The notes beneath the pieces were generated by a model. It saw nothing but the letters and a program-made list of their open reading frames with translations. It was not told the DNA's origin and searched no databases. DNA of 5,642 nt from Clostridia bacterium (GTDB lineage Bacteria > Bacillota > Clostridia > Oscillospirales > Butyricicoccaceae), in the NCBI GenBank assembly GCA_017547995.1, contig JAFYNW010000298.1, forward strand, positions 1 to 5,642. The letters are read 5' to 3'. A program made the translations under genes and the position numbers. Positions 4,885-5,642 of the stretch are shown here, one piece after another (positions within the stretch are counted from its first letter, which is position 1; every line of letters starts with the position of its first letter).

Positions 4885-5642
4885 AATACCATCACTTTGC
4901 GATATCCACACCCACGGATGCATGGGTTTCGACTTTGCTACGGCAACGAAAGAGCAGATGGAGGCTATGGCGGAATATTATGCGGCAAACGGCATAATGG
5001 CTGTGCTGCCTACGCTCACCGCAATGAGTGAAGTCGACTATATCCGTCAGTTTGAAATCCTTGTGCCTCTTATCGAGGATGAAAACTGCGTTTTCAAGGG
5101 CATTCATCTTGAAGGGCCATTCCTCGCGCCTGCAAAGAAGGGGGCAATCAACGGCGATTTACTTATGGATATCGATATTCCTCTTATGCACAGGCTGTGG
5201 ACTGCTTCACGCGGCACGATTAAAATCGTAACTGCCGCACCTGACCTGACAAATTTCGACAAATTATGCGATTTTGCCCGTGGGAAGTTTATTCTTTCGG
5301 CAGGGCATACCGCCTGCGATACGCAGACGGCGCACAAGGCTTTCGACATGGGTGTCAGCCACGCGACCCATTTTTTCAACGCTATGAATCCACTCCATCA
5401 TCGCGAGCCTGGTCTTATCGGTGTGGCACTTGCTGAAAACTGCACCAAAGAGCTGATTTGCGACGGTGTGCATATTGATAAGACGCTCGTCAGGGTGCTT
5501 TTCAAGGGTTTTGGCGATGAAATGGTGATGATTTCCGATTCCATGTCGGCAACGGGCCTCTCCGACGGGGAATACGTGCTTTCGGGTCAGCCTGTTTTTG
5601 TAAAAAACGGCAGGGCGACTCTTGTGGACGGCACTATTGCAG
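4877..5642 (+). CDS. nagA: N-acetylglucosamine-6-phosphate deacetylase-like amidohydrolase, 3' end outside window
   Basis: 255 codons are visible and the frame is open at the window edge; the family usually has about 380 residues. Motifs: DIHTHG (9-14), HLEGPF (77-82) with metal ligand Glu79, SAGHT (141-145) with His143, ATHFFNAMNPLHHREPG (163-179) with His164, CDGVHID (195-201) with His199, and ISDSMSATG (219-227) with the catalytic Asp221. The reaction is GlcNAc-6-phosphate to GlcN-6-phosphate plus acetate. The intact HxH pair suggests a two-metal site as in the Bacillus enzyme rather than the E. coli type. The ATG overlaps the kinase stop (ATGATTAA, 4877-4884), there is no clear ribosome binding site, and an in-frame TGA at 4862 rules out a longer N-terminus. 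So the roughly 50 residues that normally precede the metal motif and form part of the beta-sandwich are missing. A related deacetylase with another substrate is possible. Confidence 0.9.
   Translation, partial: MIKIPSLCDIHTHGCMGFDFATATKEQMEAMAEYYAANGIMAVLPTLTAMSEVDYIRQFEILVPLIEDENCVFKGIHLEGPFLAPAKKGAINGDLLMDIDIPLMHRLWTASRGTIKIVTAAPDLTNFDKLCDFARGKFILSAGHTACDTQTAHKAFDMGVSHATHFFNAMNPLHHREPGLIGVALAENCTKELICDGVHIDKTLVRVLFKGFGDEMVMISDSMSATGLSDGEYVLSGQPVFVKNGRATLVDGTIA

Noticed and set aside
3991..4923. A 310-codon open frame on the minus strand opposite the ROK kinase
   Set aside because: The plus strand carries all ROK motifs and a ribosome binding site. The antisense product has an unnatural excess of Ala, Cys, Asp and Val and no recognisable domain.
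5028..5473. Small open frames on both strands inside the nagA region (5028-5231 plus; 5104-5379 and 5264-5473 minus)
   Set aside because: All lie inside the nagA reading frame, which has continuous catalytic motifs; the small frames show no family motif or start signals.

Overview
The window looks like part of a chromosome from a low-to-mid GC anaerobic Firmicute, most likely a gut Clostridium relative of the Ruminococcaceae/Oscillospiraceae type. This is inferred from strong AAGGAG-type ribosome binding sites, consensus sigma-A promoters, protein families shared with gut anaerobes, and intergenic gaps filled with short dispersed hairpin repeats of a kind common in those genomes (for example the stretch beginning GTCATTCTGAG at 2724). 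No 16S or other marker gene is present, so the assignment is tentative.

Layout. Positions 1-214 hold no gene, only a chain of small palindromes. Positions 215-2581 (minus strand) encode a 788-residue cytosolic transglutaminase-like protein with a complete Cys-His core, a second degenerate copy of the same fold, and a probable redox-dead thioredoxin-like tail. Positions 2582-2943 are a divergent intergenic region with two back-to-back promoters that share one -35 box, followed by a repeat-filled leader of about 250 bases. On the plus strand come cutC (2944-3681), a 315-base gap made almost entirely of a symmetric repeat element, a ROK-family sugar kinase (3997-4884), and an N-acetylglucosamine-6-phosphate deacetylase-like gene (nagA, 4877 to the window end, cut off by the edge).

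How the genes work together. The kinase and NagA overlap by 8 bases and fit consecutive steps: phosphorylation of an N-acetylated amino sugar, then deacetylation of the 6-phosphate. CutC lies just upstream on the same strand, which hints at a role tied to sugar metabolism rather than copper, but this rests on proximity only. The transglutaminase-like gene is transcribed away from this group and has no evident functional link beyond the shared promoter region.

Most unusual points: the shared -35 divergent promoter, the paired composite repeats in front of cutC and the kinase, the mirror-image micro-hairpin arrays, the NagA start located directly at the metal-binding motif, and the duplicated transglutaminase fold in a protein without a signal peptide. 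No clearly new multi-gene system is visible.
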